Positions 25,601 through 34,926 of a stretch of 64,000 bases of DNA are shown here, one piece after another. The notes under the pieces were generated by a model. The model did no database searches, was not told the origin of the DNA, and was given only the letters and a program-made list of their open reading frames with translations. The stretch covers positions 8,563,501 through 8,627,500 of the forward strand of contig JAWNZC010000351.1 in the NCBI GenBank assembly GCA_035771165.1, in the 5' to 3' direction. The stretch is from Paragorgia papillata (Eukaryota > Cnidaria > Anthozoa > Scleralcyonacea > Coralliidae). How positions within the stretch are numbered: the stretch's first letter is position 1; every line of letters begins with the position of its first letter. The position numbers were made by a program, and so were the translations under genes.

Positions 25601-28600
25601 ACGGAATGGTTCCTTGGTCAGTTCACCTCCTGGTGTCCTTGGTGTCATGGGTAACTCCAGCTAAAAACATACATAAGTTAAAAAAAATGTCCATGAGCAT
25701 GTACAGTACAGTGAACTCGATGTAAGTTAAAATGTGATACCTGGAACACTAACGTCCAGTCATTCGTGGGGCAAAAAGTGAGGCAAAGTTCTAGGCCGCT
25801 GCGCAGTTTTCAGGTAGATTTTAGTCTCCCATAAAATGTTTTTTTTACACGGCCACCGGAATTGAAATAATTTTAACACGCTTTAAATTTTCATTGGTTG
25901 TGCTATGCTGCCGAACTAATAATGCAGACTTGCAGCAACTTTTCTAACAAGTTGTAACAACCTTGTTATTCTATCAAAGCCATGGCCAAGGCTCATCAAG
26001 CTTGCGATCAAGAAGTTTGTTGCAATGTGATGTATGTGCAGAATGGCAACCATAGAACATCATTGAAACAATCCGCAACATGTCTGTTGATATATCGAGT
26101 GTCACAATAATTACCAACAAGCTTGGGAACAGTCAACCTGTTACAGAACTGTCGCATAGTTTCGAGAATAAGCATCACTAATCACTCTCTATTTAGACTT
26201 TTAAATTTTGTTAAATTCCCTTCAAATTCCAAAATGCCATCTCAGAGTTTCCTGGGGGAGAACCCCCCAGAAGACCCCAACTTTATAATAAACAATGTTT
26301 ATGTTTATGTCAAACCCTGTACGATACAAACAATTTTTATTTTAGCCAAGAAAACTGAATGAAAAAAGTTTATCACATCTACAACTACTCATTAAACATT
26401 CACTTCCTTTGTTTGTTTTTATGCATTACGAATGCTTAGCATTATCAATGCTTATACTGCAATTTTCAGTTGAGCTTGGAGATAGATAGTTTTATTTAAA
26501 AGTTTGATCATTGAAGCGCACAAGTTGCCAAGGGAAATTTGAAACGTTGTCATGTCAGAATTTGAATGTTGTCATTGGCAAATTTAAAAGTTTGGGCAAC
26601 ACCTTAATTTCTTTTCTATTGGTCAAAATGTGCAAACATTCAAATTTCCCATGGGAACGTGTCAAATTGTGAAATGATATAAAACGTCTCCAAGCTCAAC
26701 TGAAAATTGCAGTAACAAATGAAATGTTTTTTGTGCTTACAAAATACACTGAATTCTTCAAAAACCACAAAAATTTGAATCGTCATTTGTTGAGAAAACA
26801 GGTGACTAGATGACTTTCATCTTATCCTTATAACGGCATATCTAATTTGTTAAATGTTGGGAAAATGTTGACCTTGCACCCCACAGAACAGCCCCAGTTA
26901 CACCACTGTCAGAAAATGTATGGTTGCATGGTTACCCAGCTAAATGCCAGAAGTTCTTAATGGCTTACAGTATGTCAGCCATAAAGACTTGGCTAGTACT
27001 TGGCTAGAATGAGAATGGTTTAACTCCAGATTGCAGTTTCTCATCAAAATACTAATTATTGTAAAAGACAGTACATGTGCTTAAATTGCAATAGTCTAAT
27101 CTTTGCCAACAACGAATGAACAAGATTTATTCTTTCCATGTACATTTCAATTGGGTGTTTTTCAGTTGATGGTTGTTCTCAAAAATGAAATACATGTAAT
27201 AGAAAATATATAATACAAATATGTACAAAATATCAATATATCAAACACTTCAAAACTTGTACTAAAATAGTTTGGAAAAAAATGCTTTAATAATTTCTTT
27301 ACATGTACTGTATACATGTAAATGATGTAATGTTTAAGAATAATTATGGTAATTTCATACCTGACACCGTGCGTTTAATGGATTAATATTAAAAATACAG
27401 TACATAAAAGTGCGACTTACTGTACAGTATAGTCTGTACTAGTAATATCCTAATTTGATAAAAAAGTATTAAATAAATTTAATTTACCATTTGAGAAACT
27501 CCATCGAGAGAATTCAGCTTTCCACCATCAGTAATGCAAATCACCATGGCAGGATCAACATAAAAAGGATTACGACCCTAGAAGTGAAGTATAGTTAATA
27601 ATAATTATAACTCCTCTTACAGGGTGTATCACAAGAGTACCTATTGTAACTGTATAGTCATTATAGTGTACTAAATAACAAGTTGACAGGTTGTCAGGCC
27701 TTGCCCAGAGACACGCTCGATCAAGCATGCGCACGTCAAAATACACATGGCGCGCTTTTTTTTTTAAATGATTATTGTGGGACAGTGAACTCGGGTGGAG
27801 AATAATATTAAGGTGTTACTCCAAGTGACAAACCATACCAGACAAGTAGAGAAAACTCTACTTGGCCCGGCTGGGATTCAAACCCACGACCTTCGGTTTA
27901 CTAGTCCGATGCTCTACCAACTGAGCTACAGCTAGGTCAAGTTGGGAGCAGAAGGTCGAAAATTTGACCGAACTTGACCTGTAGCTCAGTTGGTAGAGCA
28001 TCGGACCAGTAAACCGAAGGTCATGGGTTTGAATCCCAGCTGGGCCAAGTAGAGTTTTCTCTACTTGTCTGGTATGATTCATCACTCAGAGTAACACCTT
28101 AATATTAAAATACTGCATTTCTTACAAAAGAGCTAGTTCACACTTTAAGTACTGTAATATTTGAAGGCCTCCAATTCGGACTAGACTGGGTTTTCAAGTA
28201 CTCAGAATTCGTTCCAGTCCTCAGCGAATGACTTCTCAAAATCACTTCAAAGCATATTCCCAAATCAATTAGTGTAATTATTATGATTATTCCCATGATG
28301 GCTCTTGGTGTCATATTTTCAAGTTCTAGTCCTTGGACTGGAAATAACATTTCTAGTCCTCTTCCCAGTACTTCCCAGGTATTTCAAGTCCTTTCACGTG
28401 GTAGAATTCAGTGCTTGTGATTGGTTGATTATCTCATGAATTATTAATGATTTCAGAAGTGTAGTTGATGTACAACAGGTATTATGAAATAAACAACGAA
28501 AGATAAAAGTGTGTGTCTGAGCAATAAAATGGCATACAGCAGCATGACACCTGCTCAGATTTAGTACTTAGGTGCTTAGATGCAGGAAAACGAGTGCCTT

Positions 28601-31600
28601 GAGTCTCCGAGGAGCACTTTTTATAGAACACATTTTATAGAACATGTCTGTTTTTGCGTTGCAATTTATATGACTTTCAAGCGAGTGTAACGATCAATTC
28701 TTCGCATTACGTTCTTAGGAATGTTCATGAAGTCTAGGTAAAATTTCACGCGCTTTCTGATGGTGCAATCTGTTTTACCTTATATGGTAAGCCTGCTGAG
28801 CTATGATTGGCTAAACCATAGCAACTGAAAAATACGGAAAAATACGTATCCGGGCAGATCGGGTCAATTATGTAATACGGAAAAATCCGTATCTGGGCGT
28901 CAAAGGGTTAACTCATTACTGCATGTACATACAGTAATACTACCGTATGTAATTCATACAAAACTACATGTACTGTAGAGTACTACACAGTGCTCTCAAT
29001 GAGCAAAATGATGGTGTATAGCAAATTATACACACCCAAAAGATTCTGGGCATGCAAATTTCTTTTTCAGATAACTAATATGGCTCTTTAGACTTTACTG
29101 AATTTCCTGGGAAATGATCATGAGCATGCTTTAAGGATTAATCTTATCAGCCATTCCATTGTGACTCGCATGACAAAGTCACAAAATTTTAAGGTTACAA
29201 AGGTTTTTTTCTACCACTTTTAATTTAACACAAAGCAAGCTTGCTTTAGATAAGGAAGCCCTGGGGAGATAATTTTTGTAATATATTTAATTCCTAAAAA
29301 ATTATATTTTAATAAGCCTTCGATTTAATGACTGAGAATACGTTATGTGAAAATATTGTGACTCACGTGACACTAAAATGAGGGTGTTTTCACTGTGGGC
29401 TAACACAAAGCCAATACCTCATTTTGAAAGTTAGAATTTGAAATAAGTTATTAAATAGCAATCATGGCAAGTTCAATATATAAAATAATGAAGAAATAGG
29501 ACACTTTTCTAAAAAAGTAACAATATTTGTTTTAATCAATGCATAATAATCTATGTTCTTATTTCTGTTCCCACAATGGCTGTGGGTAATTGTGGTAAAT
29601 TTTTTTCACATTCCAGAAGGGCAAGGTGTTGTTATGTTAATTTAATTTTTTTTCAACAATGTGTCATTTCTGTGGAATGGCTGTTATACACATTATCAAT
29701 GTTAAGTGTGGTAGGGGGACCCAGGCAGGGCAATGGCATACAGCACCCAGGGGATTTGGCAAATGTTGAGGTCCCACAGTGGTGCAACTTGATCATCTCA
29801 GAGTCTCCAATGTCAAGACTTTTGAAAACATTCAGACCCAGACCTCTCTTATTTGGCACAGCTGGTGGCCACAATGCAAGCCAAAATTGCAAATATTGAA
29901 GATCACAAACAAGAGACTGAAGTCGGAGAGGACAATGTAATACTCCAAAGGAAGTCAAGTTCTGGGTTGATCATCTGCACCAAATTCCAAAACAGAAAAA
30001 GGGGAGTGTTAGGAAAGCTGCAGAAACCAGGAAGTAAAAGGCTAAGGAGAAAGCAACCTGAATGCCAGTTTCATATACTTGTCAAGTTTTAACATTTTCT
30101 GTTCAGTTGAAATAAATATTGATACAGTAACTGTATTTTGTTTGTGTGTTGTAATCATTTGGGTCACCTTTTTTACAGTACATGTACAGTAGTAATATTT
30201 TGGCTTTATTTCAAAGCAATAAATGCAGACTGAAGCATTTTGCTCATCTCAGAAAAGAGTGTTTTGACCATCTTGCAAAGGATCATCTTGCAAATGAGCA
30301 TTTTGATCATCTATCAAAGAATCATTTTGATCATCTTGCAAAAGATTGTTTCGATCATCTTGAAAGAGTGTTTCATTTCACGATGAGTCGATGAAGCATA
30401 TAAATCCCACAAGGTAATGAACCATTTTAATAGTCACACGACGTAACACAGTAAAGTATCTTAATTTTAATCAATACACAACACATACTGGCACTGAGCA
30501 TCAATTCCTTTAATATTACTCGTGTGAACATTGAAAAGCAATAATTAGACAGCACATTATCTGTTTGTCCACATGTTGGAACACTTGACTTGGAGTGGAC
30601 GTCCCTATATACAAATTTTGCAAATCCAAACATTTATTACCATATTTTCTGGGCAATAACCCGCGGGTTATCTCTTAATTTTGCTAGGAAACATAATTAG
30701 TGCGTGTTATAGGGTGGTGCGGGTAATCTGTTGAATTCTTAAGACGACGCCATCATGAAGACTGGAGACCAAGGATTCTACTTTCATCTTTCAACTACTG
30801 GTACTGTACTTTGTGGTCCCAAACCAAGGGAGCACGCCAGACTGACCTGTATTTCTTCTTCTTTGTTCAGCGTTCCTTCATTTATGTTCAGCCATTTTGA
30901 ATGCAGTATATTCATTAGCGTATCGCAGGCACGGGCTACATATTTTCGGAACGCGCTCGGGTTTCCTTTGGCCCCGTAGCCTGCGCCTGCGATACGCTAA
31001 TGATATATACCGCATTCAAAATGGCTGAATATAAATGAAGGAATGCCGAACAATAAAGAAGAAATACAAGTCAGTTTGGCGTGCTCCCTTGCCCAAACCT
31101 ATTATTAGCAGCTGCGGGTTATCCGATGGTGCGGGTAATACGCTGATTTATTTTTCCAAAAGTAACATTTTTGTTGCTGTGCGGGTTATACGCCGTGCGG
31201 GTTATCGCCCAGAAAATACGGTAACAAATTTGCATTTCACCCTCATCCCCCCATTCGATGTTGCATTGAACAAAAGAAAAGGTAAGGTACAGGATTGCAA
31301 TTAATAGTTGGTTGAACATTGTTGATATTTAACATTTGACAACATTGTTTTGGGAAAAGGCCAAATTGTATGGTCATTGTTCAAGCAATTTTTCAACTGA
31401 TTGTAGATTTAGCTCAATTCAATAAGGAAGTCCTTTTTAGACAAGTTTATAAGAAGTAATTAATTATGAGTAAGTTTAACTGCCCCACTTTAAGAATATT
31501 ATTCTCAGGCTAACCATTACATGTAAACCAAAATTTAAAAACACTAAAAAAAATGCTTCACAAAACAAGCTCGTGATTGTAAAACTTACCATTCCATAGT

Positions 31601-33745
31601 TGTCAATTCCAGATTGCAATCGATACAAATTGAGCAAGTCAAAGGCTTGCTTTAGTGCACTCCCTAGGTTTGTCAATCCAGTAGCTTGAATATTTTTTAG
31701 TTCAGCCATAAATGTTGCAAGATTCTCTTTCCATCCAGCCTATTTTTTTACAAAATAAAATATTTTCACATTACATTATAGTTTTGCAAGAACAAGACTA
31801 AAATTAGGTCAAACAGTCAGCCAAATTGTCTGTGCAGACCAAATGGTTGGATGGCCATGCCTGACTGCTTTATAGTCAAACCAGATGTTCTCTTGTGTGC
31901 GACTTTGCAATATTGATATGCAACAGTGCAATTTCGATTGATGGATTCAATCAGCAACCTGCAAACGCTTTATCACGATTCCTCGATGGGTTGCCTGGAA
32001 ACTTTGGATAATGTGAAATTCTACATAAAGTTAGAGCCATTCAGGGTTCGAAATAACATTCAGAAAATAATATGCCTAATTTTGTAGGCTGTTTTTTTTA
32101 GGTCCTAAAACTGCCAGCTATCGGCAGCCGGCTGCTATTTCGAACCCTGGCCACTACCTTCAAGTACAACATTGTTGTTCAATGTTTAAAGCAACCCATT
32201 GAGGCATCGTGATATAAGCGTTTGCAAGTTGCTGATTGAATCTGCCAATCAAAATTGCAATGTTGCGTATCAATATTACAAAGTCGTACGCAAGAGAACA
32301 TCCGGTTTGCCTATAAATTACACGGATTTTAAATCAATCTTCAGGAACTTTTAAATAGTTTTGCAAAACACTTTATTTTTAAGTAGTCTAATTTTTCTGG
32401 CATCTTTCAAAGATAGTAAACTAGTGGAGGTCAAGTCCGGAAAGGTAAAATTTATTGTTTACAATTTTTTTAACATCCACCAAAGGTAATTGAAATCAGT
32501 AATTATAAGTACAGATTTCAGATGCTCACAAAAGAGATCACAATTGGGTTTATTATTAACAAAGAAATGCAATGAACTTGATTTTTATCTGTCAGTTTGA
32601 AAGTTCTTATACAAACAAAGCTTTAATAATAGGTGGTGTGCAACCAATCCCTTGAGATTCGAAGGACAAATATATTTTCACCATGTTGGATGATATTATA
32701 ATTGCAGATGATGAAAATCTTTTGTCAAAGTCAACCAACATGGTGGCAATGACGTAACATGCACACCAGCAATACCATCATTCTTAATTTATATAATTTA
32801 GTGAACTTTAAGAGGGTACAATACACCAGACACACTAAGTGGACGCAAATTCATCATTTACGTATAATTCCCCCATGCACAAAATATAATTTTGCTCACC
32901 TCCACATACACATTTCACAATATTTAGAAGCTAAAACAATACTTTTTAAACAATGCACTCTTTAAATCATTTTTTACTCATAATCTTTAAACTTTGCATA
33001 TTTAAAAATTACTTTTATAAACACACTCAACAAAATAACCAAATTTATGTATTTTTTATAAAAATATTTTTATAAATATTTAAGCTATATTTAGGAACAC
33101 TTTCCAAGACAAAATAACACCATGATATCATATTATTTCTGTCATGAACAATATGTACAATACAAATACAATTTAATATTTTTTTTAAATATTTTTTTCT
33201 TTTCGCCATTCAAATTTCGTGCACGGTCCACAATCCAATGCAGGCTTTACGCCAAAACCACAGCATATAATTATTATATCAAAATGTAAACACTTTCGTA
33301 TTTTATTGAATAATATCATTTTTATTTTTCACAAACTATTGAAACTGGTTAAAATTAGTATGAATGTGCCCAGTTGACCTATCCTAACTATATCATTGGC
33401 TCGTAGCCGATAAAACCCCGTGGAATCAAATATTTCAAAACATCGGAAAAGTGAACCAACTGCGCATCCTCTCACCTTAATGGCGCCCATCTCTTCCGAC
33501 GTCATCAACATATAACGATCGGTTCGGCTGCCCTGATCTCTTTGCCTGAGCTGTTTAAAAGAAATCTATCGATTAGAACGAACTTCAAATCACACAATCG
33601 ATACGTAGAATGTTAAATGAATTTTGAGACGTACCTTAATAAATGTTTCTACGGCACCTTTACCGATGTCGATGAGTGTAGTACCCAAGAATGTTCGCTG
33701 ACACATGGACGCCGAAGTATCGACGAGAAAAAGTATTATGCCCAT
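1657..33745 (-). CDS. INTS6: Integrator complex subunit 6, 19 coding exons, complete
   Basis: INTS6 is a subunit of the nuclear Integrator complex, which cleaves snRNA 3' ends and attenuates RNA polymerase II. Family knowledge links it to the module that recruits PP2A. Coding exons in transcript order: 33635-33745, 33476-33550, 31590-31739, 27488-27577, 25471-25660, 23991-24116, 21440-21542, 19866-20091, 17834-17986, 16174-16306, 15847-15941, 13543-13659, 12697-12773, 12531-12611, 11226-11277, 10989-11115, 9265-9404, 7006-7771, 1657-1859. They sum to 3,015 nt (1,004 aa plus TAG), all with GT/AG borders and matching phases. The N-terminal VWA domain has the MIDAS motif DTSAS (D9, S11, S13), a TGLT loop (T85) and ITDGGK (D129). 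Other family signatures are ELTKEPFRWDQR, GHWPIPESFWPD, PFDKYELERSPLTQ and VMPYNYPIL. The C-terminal exon has the conserved tail (FTRVIIDEATRFKK). The product is somewhat longer than vertebrate INTS6, mainly through a disordered linker in exon 18. The start is the only ATG in frame before the VWA strand. Exon 7 and the ends of exons 14-15 are the least conserved joins. Confidence 0.96.
2568..2766 (+). repeat. Dispersed repeat, copy 1 (GATGAAACACTC family)
   Basis: It begins GTTTGGTTATCGGATGAAAC and continues through TTAATTTATGTAATTGCTTC to ATGAATTACTAATGA. A second direct copy is at 3540-3735, a reverse copy at about 24832-24950, and a fragment at about 17035-17080. The start is a short palindrome (AAACACTC...GAGTGTTT). 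No coding capacity is seen. Confidence 0.6.
3246..5785. repeat. 9-bp satellite (AAAGCATAT / AAAGCAGAT / AAAGCAGGT)
   Basis: About 2.3 kb of tandem 9-mers of the form AAAGCANNT, mostly AAAGCATAT and AAAGCAGAT with AAAGCAGGT, AAAGAAGAT and AAAGGAGAT variants. A block at about 3490-3735 is replaced by a dispersed repeat. Because the unit is a multiple of three and lacks stops in several frames, it produces very long artefactual open frames on both strands. A longer-range repeat of variants of about 400 bp is visible near 3747, 4151 and 4550. Confidence 0.95.
3540..3735 (+). repeat. Dispersed repeat, copy 2 (GATGAAACACTC family)
   Basis: Same layout as the copy at 2568: TTTGGATATCCTGATGAAAC, then TTAATTTATGTAATTTCTTC, then ATGAATTATTAATGAGTTTG. 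It interrupts the 9-bp satellite. The satellite may have expanded on both sides of it. Confidence 0.6.
7006..7771 (-). CDS. INTS6: INTS6 exon 18: long disordered linker exon
   Basis: This is the largest INTS6 coding exon (255 codons plus one base). It opens with PMMVDEADVVNE, matching the family's MMIDEADEF block, and then becomes low-complexity and basic/proline-rich (SRSPPPSPRDRRRRGE, PPVPQPVPHLPMQPPG). It closes with a conserved LRQLICKEIRTPGQ helix that the last exon continues. The acceptor follows a TTTGTGTTTAG tract and the donor is AAG/GTGAGT at 7006. The arginine/serine/proline-rich middle contains likely nuclear-localisation basic clusters (inference). Overlapping open frames on the plus strand here are shadows. 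Confidence 0.93.
8335..8818. mobile_element. Foldback MITE, family F1 copy 1
   Basis: Its ends are inverted: AAAGGGCATATGACTCGAA on the left and TTCGAGTCATATGCCCTTT on the right, flanked by TTAA-like sequence. The arms extend about 200 bp each (TTGATATGCAAATGAAAC / GTCATTTGCATATCAA, then ACATATCTTTGCTAT / ATAGCAAAGATATGT). A related copy is at 46755-47286. It lies in INTS6 intron 17 and has no coding sequence. Confidence 0.75.
9050..9222. mobile_element. Foldback element beside INTS6 exon 17
   Basis: Arms of about 75 bp pair almost perfectly: AAGAAATGGTTCATGGTTTG on the left against its reverse complement on the right, including GGCGTGCTCCAT and GAGTTATGGATGCAC. The inner end lies about 40 bp downstream of the exon 17 donor in transcript orientation, so the intron RNA can form a strong hairpin there. 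Confidence 0.75.
9511..12482 (+). repeat. Four direct copies of an ACGCCAGACGATT repeat
   Basis: Related units of about 65 bp occur at 9511-9580, 10551-10618, 11997-12068 and 12424-12482, all on the plus strand. They share TTACTCTGGCTAACGCCAGA, ACGATTTTACTCGTCAAG and a GGGGTTAA ending. They are spread over INTS6 introns 14 to 16 and have no coding capacity. Confidence 0.6.
9691..10239. mobile_element. Mutator-type MITE with 9-bp target-site duplication
   Basis: It is bounded by inverted ends TACCCTGGGTACCAGAGGCT / AGCCTCTGGTACCCAGGGTA, with arms extending about 85 bp through CTCGCGAGCTTCAAATCTCA. The direct repeat TGTGATTGG flanks it at 9682-9690 and 10240-10248. A 9-bp duplication is typical of Mutator-like elements. 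The internal 121-codon frame matches nothing recognisable. Confidence 0.8.
14209..14442 (+). other. Short open frame with Cys pairs and strong start context, unrecognised
   Basis: This 77-codon frame lies antisense in INTS6 intron 11. It starts AAGATGGCGG after a CG-rich stretch (GCGCATGCGTCGCGCGAGG). The product has RCIVCKTAW near residue 18 and a closing CRGFKC, giving two possible Cys pairs as in small zinc-binding domains. I do not recognise it. It could be the first exon of a degenerate transposon gene, a small gene or a chance frame. No polyadenylation signal or partner exon was identified. Confidence 0.25.
15254..15455. mobile_element. Small foldback with telomere-like core
   Basis: Inverted arms CCAAAATATGTCGTCAAATT and its complement flank a core containing CCCTAACC and CCCTAACCCTAATC. 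Outer ends GATGACTC / GAGTCATC are also inverted. It lies in INTS6 intron 11. Confidence 0.5.
15545..15797. mobile_element. MITE next to INTS6 exon 11
   Basis: Inverted ends ATAGGCGAATTTTAGGGT / CCCTGAAACTCGCCTAT extend into GCGCGCGCATCATTT / AAATGATGCGCGCGC. The right end is about 50 bp from the exon 11 donor in intron 11. Confidence 0.65.
15960..16105 (+). repeat. Retroposon 3' tail
   Basis: A GTAAGGCGCATTTGA... segment followed by GCGGTATAAATAAATG and a (TTA)n run looks like the 3' end of a LINE or SINE. It lies in INTS6 intron 10. Confidence 0.4.
16546..17001 (+). mobile_element. tRNA-derived element split by a TTGTTACAACTTG array
   Basis: The ends are GTACAAGCTGTCGTAAG and CTGAGCTTGTACAGC. 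Inside are a tRNA-like A box (GTGGCTCAATGGTTAAAGCG, about 16669) and, about 270 bp later, a B-box-like GGTTGTGGGTTAGAGTTCC. The two are separated by a degenerate array of TTGTTACAACTTG / CAAGTTGCAACAAG units. A compact relative is at 63244-63402. No functional tRNA can be folded. Confidence 0.6.
17089..17812. mobile_element. Foldback family F2 copy 1 (TTATTATATG ends)
   Basis: TTATTATATGAC at 17089 is inverted at 17647 (GTCATATAATAA). A hairpin follows at once with arms ACTACTTATTGACC / GGTCAATAAGTAGT and CTAGTGAAATATCGGACC / GGTCCGATATTTCACTAG. It ends 22 bp from INTS6 exon 9. Copies 2 and 3 are at 20760 and 24135. Confidence 0.7.
18511..18959. mobile_element. Foldback MITE in INTS6 intron 8
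   Basis: The arms pair over more than 120 bp: CAACTTTGTAATAATAAAT, GGTTGGCAAGTAAA, ACACTTGAAGAAATATACGT and GAAAGCCA on the left, with complements in reverse order on the right. There is no coding sequence. Confidence 0.7.
20760..21235. mobile_element. Foldback family F2 copy 2
   Basis: TTATTATATGG at 20760 is inverted at 21100 (CCATATAATAA), followed by a hairpin with GGTCATTACGGAAAAATATC and its complement. It lies in INTS6 intron 7 and has the same architecture as the copies at 17089 and 24135. Confidence 0.7.
22382..22457 (+). repeat. Tandem duplication of about 37 bp
   Basis: TTTTTGTCTGTTTTCAATCT followed by ATGAAAGCTATGAACTT occurs twice in a row, in INTS6 intron 6. Confidence 0.8.
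22966..23457 (+). mobile_element. tRNA-derived SINE, interrupted by a MITE
   Basis: The head has a Pol III A box (GGTGGCACAGTGGTTAGCGC) and a B box (GCCGGGTTCGATTTC). The body is TTTCCCCCAGGTACTCCAG and related sequence. A near-duplicate beginning AGAATTAACAAAACACACAC flanks the whole unit at 22926 and 23458, the target-site duplication expected of LINE-mediated insertion. The unit is split by the element at 23084-23286. Confidence 0.8.
23084..23286. mobile_element. Mutator-type MITE inserted in the SINE
   Basis: Inverted ends TAGCCTGGTACCCTGG / CCAGGGTACCAGGCTA, with a second inner pair GGCCAGGTAACCACTAA / TTAGTGGTTACCTGGCC. The 9-bp direct repeat GTGAGAAGA flanks it at 23075-23083 and 23287-23295. 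The SINE sequence resumes after it. Confidence 0.85.
24135..24706. mobile_element. Foldback family F2 copy 3
   Basis: TTATTATATGG at 24135 is inverted at 24539 (CCATATAATAA), followed by a hairpin with CGGTCTGTACGGGAAAGTAT and its complement. A second hairpin near the left end contains GTAATGCCCTCTCGG / GAGAGGGCATTAC. It lies in INTS6 intron 5. Confidence 0.7.
24950..25253. mobile_element. MITE with ATAGTTAATAGAAC ends
   Basis: Terminal inverted repeats ATAGTTAATAGAACGTAT / ATATGTTCTATTAACTAT bound about 300 bp in INTS6 intron 5. There is no coding sequence. Confidence 0.55.
26455..26714. mobile_element. MITE with 28-bp perfect ends
   Basis: Ends starting TACTGCAATTTTCAGTTGAG are repeated inverted over 28 bp without mismatch. 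The element is 260 bp, non-coding, and lies in INTS6 intron 4. Confidence 0.8.
27804..28107. mobile_element. Palindromic element with two facing tRNA-Thr-like copies
   Basis: The outer ends TAATATTAAGGTGTTACTC / GAGTAACACCTTAATATTA are inverted. Each arm then carries a tRNA-like unit in opposite orientation (minus about 27864-27936; plus about 27975-28047). Each has an A box TAGCTCAGTTGGTAGAGC, a B box GGGTTTGAATCCC and an anticodon-loop region. The left copy has loop CTAGTAA, which would read AGT (Thr); the right has CCAGTAA, which lacks U33. The acceptor stems do not pair, so neither is a working tRNA gene. Confidence 0.7.
29690..30115 (+). pseudogene. Coding-like relic, unrecognised
   Basis: Two overlapping plus-strand frames (to about 29899 and 29853-30092) have coding-like composition rich in K, Q and E, with a frame change between them. 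AAATAAATATTGATAC follows, which could be a polyadenylation signal. I do not recognise the protein. It may be a decayed transposon or processed gene in INTS6 intron 3. Confidence 0.25.
30240..30380 (+). repeat. Degenerate tandem repeat of about 24-27 bp
   Basis: TTTGATCATCTTGCAAAAGA-like units are repeated about five times with changes, in INTS6 intron 3. Confidence 0.6.
30637..31224. mobile_element. MITE with CGTATTTTCTGGGC ends and nested hairpin
   Basis: Outer ends TTACCATATTTTCTGGGC / GCCCAGAAAATACGGTAA are inverted. Inside, at about 30815-31104, a second long inverted repeat has GGGAGCACGCCAGACTGAC, CAGCCATTTTGAATGC and TTAGCGTATCGCAGGC against complements on the right. INTS6 intron 3. 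Confidence 0.7.
31871..32314. mobile_element. Foldback family F3 copy 1, interrupted by a hAT MITE
   Basis: Ends TATAGTCAAACCAGATGTTC and GAACATCCGGTTTGCCTATA are inverted, with arms of about 150 bp. A separate CAGGGTTCGA-ended element sits in the middle (32042-32149). The sister copy is at 62374-62735 in an RPB1 intron. Confidence 0.75.
32042..32149. mobile_element. Short hAT-type MITE
   Basis: Ends CAGGGTTCGAAATA / CTATTTCGAACCCTG in 108 bp. The CAGGG start and the near-repeat of GCCATT / GCCACT on either side fit a hAT derivative. Confidence 0.55.
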
Positions 33746-34000
33746 GTTTTAGAACGGAGACTTAGCTTCCATTCTAGACCTTATTCGATATTTAAGACTG
33801 CCTAGTTCGCTAGAACTCTTACTTCTTCGTCTCCTCATCGTTATCGCAACCCTTTCGCGATAGCTGCTTTGGGCGCAGCTAAATTTCTCCACGATGCCAG
33901 GACTCACGTGATTATATCTGGAGCGCCATGATTGGTTGATGGCTTTACACAAGGCCCAAGTATAGGTCATAGAATGGAGATATCAAAGTGAAAACCAAAG
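33746..34000 (-). promoter_or_regulatory. Probable INTS6 5' UTR and promoter side
   Basis: Directly upstream of the INTS6 start on the minus strand lie a CCAAT box (seen as ATTGG near 33931 on the plus strand), a CACGTG E-box near 33905 and a GCGCC block. These are common proximal elements for ubiquitously expressed genes. The transcription start itself cannot be read from sequence. Confidence is limited to the location next to the first coding exon. Confidence 0.4.
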
Positions 34001-34890
34001 CTAAGAGTATAGAAAAGCCACCTTTGTAAGTTTGTGGAGTCCAGTGTAAGCAAAGATTTTGCAGACTTTTCATTTATAAGCTAACAATTGTTAAGGTTGT
34101 CTGTGTTAGCTAAAAGGAGCTTTTATTTTATTGTTTTCAGCAATTTGCTGTAACTTCGCTTCATCACCTGTTCAGCGTTCAAATGGTTCAATCTTCGCTT
34201 GAAGACAATGTTCAAGTATTCCATCCAGTTTATTTCCCAAATACTCTTATGATACGTCTTTTAAATTATACGTAATTATTTCTTACATATTTAGAATGAG
34301 TTTTGTTAATTTAATTTATTGTTTAATTTGGTGTTTTAGAACGTTCCATTTTAATAATCTTTTATAGTACATATTTATCATTACTACTTTATTAGTGTCG
34401 TGACTTTGGTTGGTAAGATGAGTCCTAGTTTTGTAAAGTATGATTATTCTTTTAATGTAATGCTTTATTATACTTGATTGCAAATTTATTTCAATAAAAA
34501 CAAGTTTTCAATGTTTTGTATATTAAATGACTACTGTACTTCCTACCTCCTTCACAGGCGTTTCTTTCTGTTTATTTCCGTTTCCGTCCCAGTAGCTGTA
34601 CTTCTATGTCATATGTTGTAGAATGTGTAAATATAAAGTTCATCCTGCATGAAAGCTGAAAGAGAAAATTTGCTCAACAAAAGATCGGTGCTCTTCTTGA
34701 AATGTCAGCACAAAATAAATTTTAAATTAGAACTAAAAACATTCATCACGTGCAGTGAAACCATCACAACAGCAAATGCCTGAGGCCAAGCAAGATAACA
34801 TCAAGCAAACCGTGAGCAAACCAAGATCCCAACAGTTGCCTGATGATAACCTAACAGTGAAACTCAGAGTGGTGACAAACAGATGTTAAG

Positions 34891-34892
<2 letters not shown>

Positions 34893-34926
<34 letters not shown>

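Noticed and set aside
27864..28047. Two functional tRNA-Thr genes
   Set aside because: Internal promoter boxes are good but the acceptor stems do not pair and one loop lacks U33; both are embedded in a transposon-like palindrome.
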